From CAZIDL01 sp964537825 (lineage in GTDB: Bacteria; Bacteroidota; Bacteroidia; Flavobacteriales_D; CAYVSK01), in assembly GCA_964537825.1 (NCBI GenBank), contig CAZIDL010000031.1, positions 1 through 26,078 on the forward strand: a stretch of DNA of 26,078 nucleotides, written 5' to 3'. Each line of letters starts with the position of its first letter. Positions within the stretch are counted from its first letter, which is position 1. Below the pieces are notes generated by a model, which was not told the DNA's origin, did not search any database, and worked only from the letters and a program-made list of their open reading frames with translations. Positions 23,967 through 26,078 of this stretch are shown piece after piece. Both the position numbers and the translations under genes were made by a program.

Positions 23967-24686
23967 TCATCCAACGATCTGCACCCGTTCTTCAGGAAGG
24001 GGATCTTCATTGTAAAAGCGGAGGAGGACCTGGGCAAGGGTTTCCACATCTTTTTCGCAATAGCTCTTGATCCGTTGGAGATCACCTTCTTCCCAATAGA
24101 CCATTCCTACTTCGCTTCCATCGATGTCGTCCTTCGGGGAAGGGATCCCGAGCGTATAGGCCAAGAGGTCCAGGGATACCGTTCCACCCCTCCCCCCGAA
24201 ACGCCAAAGTTCCATCGTATCGAGAAAGGGCATTTCCCAAGGCTTCATCTCGGCTACACGAAGGGGGGACGGAAGGGGGACCTTTTGGATCAGCATGCGA
24301 CGGCCCAGGAATGGGAGATCGAAGTTCTTACCGTTGTGGGCGCATAAGAGGTGGTCCCCAATCCGGAAGGAATGCTCCAGCATCTGGGAGAAGGAGCTCA
24401 GGAGTTCTCCTTCTTCCTCCGCTGCATAGGAGGTGAGGCGTAGATGGCGCTGCCCTTCTTCTCGATGAAAGAAACCGACGGAGATGCAGATCACCTTTCC
24501 GAATTCGGCGTAAAGCCCGGCCTTTTGGTAAAGGTCTTCCGCATCCGCCCCTTCTTCGTTGAGCGTACGGCTTTTCTTTTCCCAGAGCTCTCGCCCCCTT
24601 TCGTCCAGCTCATCGTAATGGCGATACTGAGAGACGGTCTCGATGTCCAGGAAAAAGAGTTGTTCGGGGTCGATGTGTCGTAGCAT
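23967..24686 (-). CDS. 3'-5' exonuclease of the DnaQ/PolB-exonuclease-like DEDDy class
   Basis: A 239-residue predicted nuclease. The four acidic residues of the DEDD fold are identifiable: D14 and E16 in FFLDIETVSQ, D123 in AHNGKNFDLPFLGRR, and D213 in SYCEKDVETL, where Y209 is in the YxxxD arrangement that places it in the DEDDy group. It resembles the stand-alone 'predicted 3'-5' exonuclease related to the exonuclease domain of PolB' common in Bacteroidota. It probably trims single-stranded DNA or RNA ends; the substrate is not known. A near-perfect promoter lies just upstream, with a very short leader, and the ABC ATPase gene lies 133 bp downstream with its own candidate promoter. Confidence 0.9.
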   Translation of the reverse strand: MLRHIDPEQLFFLDIETVSQYRHYDELDERGRELWEKKSRTLNEEGADAEDLYQKAGLYAEFGKVICISVGFFHREEGQRHLRLTSYAAEEEGELLSSFSQMLEHSFRIGDHLLCAHNGKNFDLPFLGRRMLIQKVPLPSPLRVAEMKPWEMPFLDTMELWRFGGRGGTVSLDLLAYTLGIPSPKDDIDGSEVGMVYWEEGDLQRIKSYCEKDVETLAQVLLRFYNEDPLPEERVQIVG

Positions 24687-24700
24687 GCGGGGAAGTTAGT

Positions 24701-24734
24701 CAAATATAAGGGGAGCGGAAGGGCAAGGTCAAAA
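24701..24734 (-). promoter_or_regulatory. Promoter of the exonuclease gene
   Basis: On the minus strand TTTTG (24730-24734), a 21-bp spacer and TATATTTG (24701-24708), a full match to the Bacteroidota consensus. The ATG is 14 bp beyond the -7 box, giving a leader of about 7 nt. Confidence 0.75.
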
Positions 24735-24887
24735 CCTTCCTGCATTCCCCAAGGCCACTATTCCAAAAAAGGGGCACCTTCATCTTGCTACCTGTTCGGT
24801 GTTCCACCAATTCCCCCTTCCACAGCCTATGGACCCAACATACGGGTAATGACCACACTACGGAAAAGAGGCATCGAGCAACTACAA

Positions 24888-24918
24888 GACCATTGGTCTG
24901 TTTGGTCTGTTAATGGTC
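24888..24918. repeat. Tandem 9-bp direct repeat nested within a 7-bp inverted repeat
   Basis: TTGGTCTGT occurs twice head to tail (24893-24901 and 24902-24910). The pair is enclosed by GACCATT (24888-24894) and AATGGTC (24912-24918), perfect inverted arms 17 bp apart. It overlaps the likely -33 element (TTTG, 24901-24904) of the small membrane-protein gene, so it looks like an operator. Confidence 0.55.
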
Positions 24919-24935
24919 CCCATCCCTTACCTTTG
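24901..24935 (+). promoter_or_regulatory. Promoter of the small CxxC membrane-protein gene
   Basis: TTTG (24901-24904), a 23-bp spacer, then TACCTTTG (24928-24935) followed by CA. The ATG lies 11 bp beyond, so the leader is only about 4 nt. The remainder of the 260-bp interval from 24687 holds the divergent exonuclease promoter and no gene. Confidence 0.65.
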
Positions 24936-24946
24936 CACCAAGTCCT

Positions 24947-25207
24947 ATGCGACGAAGCATCCTTTTCATCGGCATTCCTCTTTTCCTCATCCTTCTTTTC
25001 ATCGTGGTGGGTGAAGCAGATACCCAGTGCGTCATGTGCAAGGCCGTTGCTGAAAAAGGGAAGGATGATGGCCAGGAAATGGCCAAAGGGTTGAATGCTG
25101 GTATCCTTTACTTGATGGCCATCCCCTACACCTTGATCCTTACTATGCTCCTCGTCTTCTTTCGGAAGCGCATCGCAAGTTTTTTCCGGGACTTGAAGAA
25201 AAGCTGA
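24947..25207 (+). CDS. Small two-helix membrane protein with CxxC motif
   Basis: An 86-residue protein. Residues 4-21 are hydrophobic (an uncleaved anchor or a signal peptide), followed by VGEADTQCVMCKAVAEKG with C28 and C31 in a CxxC arrangement, a polar stretch, then KGLNAGILYLMAIPYTLILTMLLVFF as a second membrane helix and a basic C-terminal tail (RKRIASFFRDLKKS). The CxxC segment should therefore face the periplasm. I recall similar short proteins in Bacteroidota with a 'C.MCKA..E' motif followed by 'GIN.GILYLM.IPY', all uncharacterised. The motif could bind metal or act in thiol chemistry, but this is not shown. A good promoter with an operator-like repeat precedes it. metH follows 231 bp later with its own promoter. 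Confidence 0.8.
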   Translation: MRRSILFIGIPLFLILLFIVVGEADTQCVMCKAVAEKGKDDGQEMAKGLNAGILYLMAIPYTLILTMLLVFFRKRIASFFRDLKKS

Positions 25208-25276
25208 ACCTTTCTCTCCACACCCTGTTAATAATCCGTGAAAGAAGGGCGATCCGGGTTGTTTGTGCAGATCGTT

Positions 25277-25284
25277 TATCTTTG
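25277..25284 (+). promoter_or_regulatory. -7 box of the metH leader transcript
   Basis: TATCTTTG followed by CACCA matches the consensus exactly. Transcription would start near 25290, leaving a leader of about 150 nt before ATG 25439. The nearest upstream TTG (25259-25261) is 15 bp away, shorter than usual. Confidence 0.65.
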
Positions 25285-25286
25285 CA

Positions 25287-25406
25287 CCATCGAAAGATGG
25301 ATGCTCTGAGGATCATTTACCCAGAGCCTTGATGAAGCAGAAGATCGAGCGGACCGCAAAGACATAAAAGAGGATCTCCTTCGGCCATCGGGGGAGATCT
25401 TTTTTT
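25287..25406 (+). promoter_or_regulatory. Structured metH leader with intrinsic terminator (candidate attenuator/riboswitch)
   Basis: Elements in order: CCATC-GAAA-GATGG (25287-25300), a GNRA-capped hairpin at or near the expected RNA 5' end; GCTCTG/CAGAGC (25303-25308 with 25322-25327) enclosing a 13-base loop; a purine-rich linker; and GATCTCC/GGAGATC (25373-25379 with 25393-25399) followed by seven T residues (25400-25406), a classical intrinsic terminator about 32 nt before the start codon. AGATC at 25342-25346 can pair with GATCT at 25373-25377, a possible antiterminator. The layout indicates control of metH by premature termination. I cannot align it to the SAM-I, cobalamin or SAH consensus from memory. 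Confidence 0.6.
25369..25406 (+). terminator. Intrinsic terminator within the metH leader
   Basis: A seven-pair GC-containing stem GATCTCC/GGAGATC, extended below by A-T and G-U pairs with the T-run, with a 13-base loop. It sits between the promoter at 25277 and the metH start at 25439, so it must act conditionally if metH is expressed from that promoter. Confidence 0.8.
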
Positions 25407-25438
25407 AAGGAGCCCTGCCAAAAAGTTAAAGAACGATT

Positions 25439-26078
25439 ATGAGCCACGAGAAAAGCAAAAAAGAACAAGAGCTCGATGAGATCCTCAAAGAGCGCATCAT
25501 GGTCCTCGATGGGGCCATGGGGACGATGATCCAATCTTACCCGCTCGAAGAAGAGGATTTCCGGAATGAGGACCTCAAGGATAAAGAAGGGGACATGAAA
25601 GGGAACAACGATATTCTTTCCCTTACGCGTCCCGATATCATCAAAGAGATCCACGAACAATACCTTGATGCCGGGTCTGACATCATCGAGACGAACACTT
25701 TTAGCGGTACCTCCATCGCCCAGGCCGATTACAATTGCGAGGACGTGATCTACGAGCTGAACAAGGTATCAGCCGAGATCGCCCGCGAGAAAGCCGATGA
25801 GTTCACCGAGAAGGATCCGTCCAAGCCGCGCTTCGTTACGGGGGTCCTCGGCCCCACTAACAAGACCGCTTCGATCTCCCCGGACGTCAACGACCCCGGT
25901 TATCGGGCGGTCACCTTCGATGAATTGGCTCAAGCCTATAAAGAACAGACCGTCGGGCTGATCGATGGAGGCGTTGATATGCTCCTCGTGGAGACCGTTT
26001 TCGATACCTTGAACTGCAAAGCCGCTCTTTACGGGATCCGTGAGCATTTCGACGAGATCGGTTACGAAGTGCCGATCA
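25439..26078 (+). CDS. metH: Methionine synthase, homocysteine S-methyltransferase domain (3' end missing)
   Basis: The first 213 residues are visible; the frame runs out of the window. After a charged start (SHEKSKKEQELDEI) comes RIMVLDGAMGTMIQSYPLEEEDFR, the start of the MetH homocysteine-binding barrel, then DILSLTRPDIIKEIHEQYLDAGSDIIETNTFSGTS, VTGVLGPTNKTASISPDVNDPG and DMLLVETVFDTLNCKAALYGI, all diagnostic. The enzyme regenerates methionine from homocysteine using methyl-cobalamin and methyl-tetrahydrofolate. The zinc-binding cysteines and the cobalamin domain would lie further on. Some Bacteroidota split MetH into two genes, so this could be the short N-terminal protein instead of full-length MetH. 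The leader with an intrinsic terminator implies regulation by attenuation. Confidence 0.93.
   Translation, partial: MSHEKSKKEQELDEILKERIMVLDGAMGTMIQSYPLEEEDFRNEDLKDKEGDMKGNNDILSLTRPDIIKEIHEQYLDAGSDIIETNTFSGTSIAQADYNCEDVIYELNKVSAEIAREKADEFTEKDPSKPRFVTGVLGPTNKTASISPDVNDPGYRAVTFDELAQAYKEQTVGLIDGGVDMLLVETVFDTLNCKAALYGIREHFDEIGYEVPI

Noticed and set aside
25287..25406. SAM-I, cobalamin or SAH riboswitch assignment for the metH leader
   Set aside because: None of the core sequences of these classes that I know are present. A SAM-II-like pseudoknot was considered because of the stem with a 13-base loop, but I could not build the second helix convincingly.
1..26078. A defence island, prophage, integrated element or biosynthetic cluster
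   Set aside because: Genes are housekeeping or generic envelope families in conserved Bacteroidota order. There are no integrases, transposases, direct-repeat boundaries or composition shifts that I can see.

Overview
The window reads as an ordinary, gene-dense chromosomal stretch of a Bacteroidota bacterium, probably a member of the Flavobacteriales with moderate GC (roughly 50-55% by eye). The evidence is lineage-restricted families (DUF6029, Omp28-related lipoprotein, DUF4271, IPExxxVDY protein), the acpP-fabF-rnc-IPExxxVDY-pyk and DUF4271-hemD-rnpA gene orders, and repeated -7 promoter boxes of the Bacteroidota type TAnnTTTG, often followed by CA. I see no phage, insertion sequence, CRISPR array or toxin-antitoxin module.

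Layout. 2-3127 (+): end of a DUF6029 protein, an Omp28-like thioredoxin-fold lipoprotein and an outer-membrane beta-barrel protein, tightly packed as one cell-envelope operon. 3135-9387 (-): DUF4271, hemD, rnpA, S41 processing protease, O-antigen-ligase-like protein and queG, with promoters before DUF4271 and before the protease. 9547-9654 (-): tRNA-Asn(GTT) and its terminator. 9742-10671 (+): PfkB-family kinase. 10825-12042 (-): a free-standing biotin carrier protein and a YceI-like lipoprotein. The two units converge on back-to-back terminators. 12134-15578 (+): M1 aminopeptidase lipoprotein and an uncharacterised exported protein. 15566-16635 (-): purN-rnhA. 16757-21997 (+): acpP, fabF, rnc, IPExxxVDY protein, pyk and an M42 aminopeptidase. 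21998-24686 (-): a double-ATPase peptide ABC protein and a DEDDy exonuclease. 24947-26078 (+): a small CxxC membrane protein, then the start of a metH-type gene behind a leader with an intrinsic terminator.

The genes are mostly housekeeping: fatty-acid synthesis (acpP, fabF, biotin carrier), RNA processing (rnpA, rnc, rnhA, queG), tetrapyrrole synthesis (hemD), glycolysis (pyk), purine synthesis (purN), peptide import and hydrolysis (ABC ATPase, M1, M42) and envelope proteins. queG and metH families both use cobalamin.

I found no convincing new multi-gene system. The points most worth a second look are the roughly 150-nt metH leader (GNRA hairpin, second stem, two coupled mini-ORFs, terminator), which I cannot match to a known riboswitch class, and a 9-bp tandem repeat nested in an inverted repeat in the promoter of the small CxxC membrane protein. 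Several transcripts also look nearly leaderless (purN, the CxxC gene, the exonuclease).
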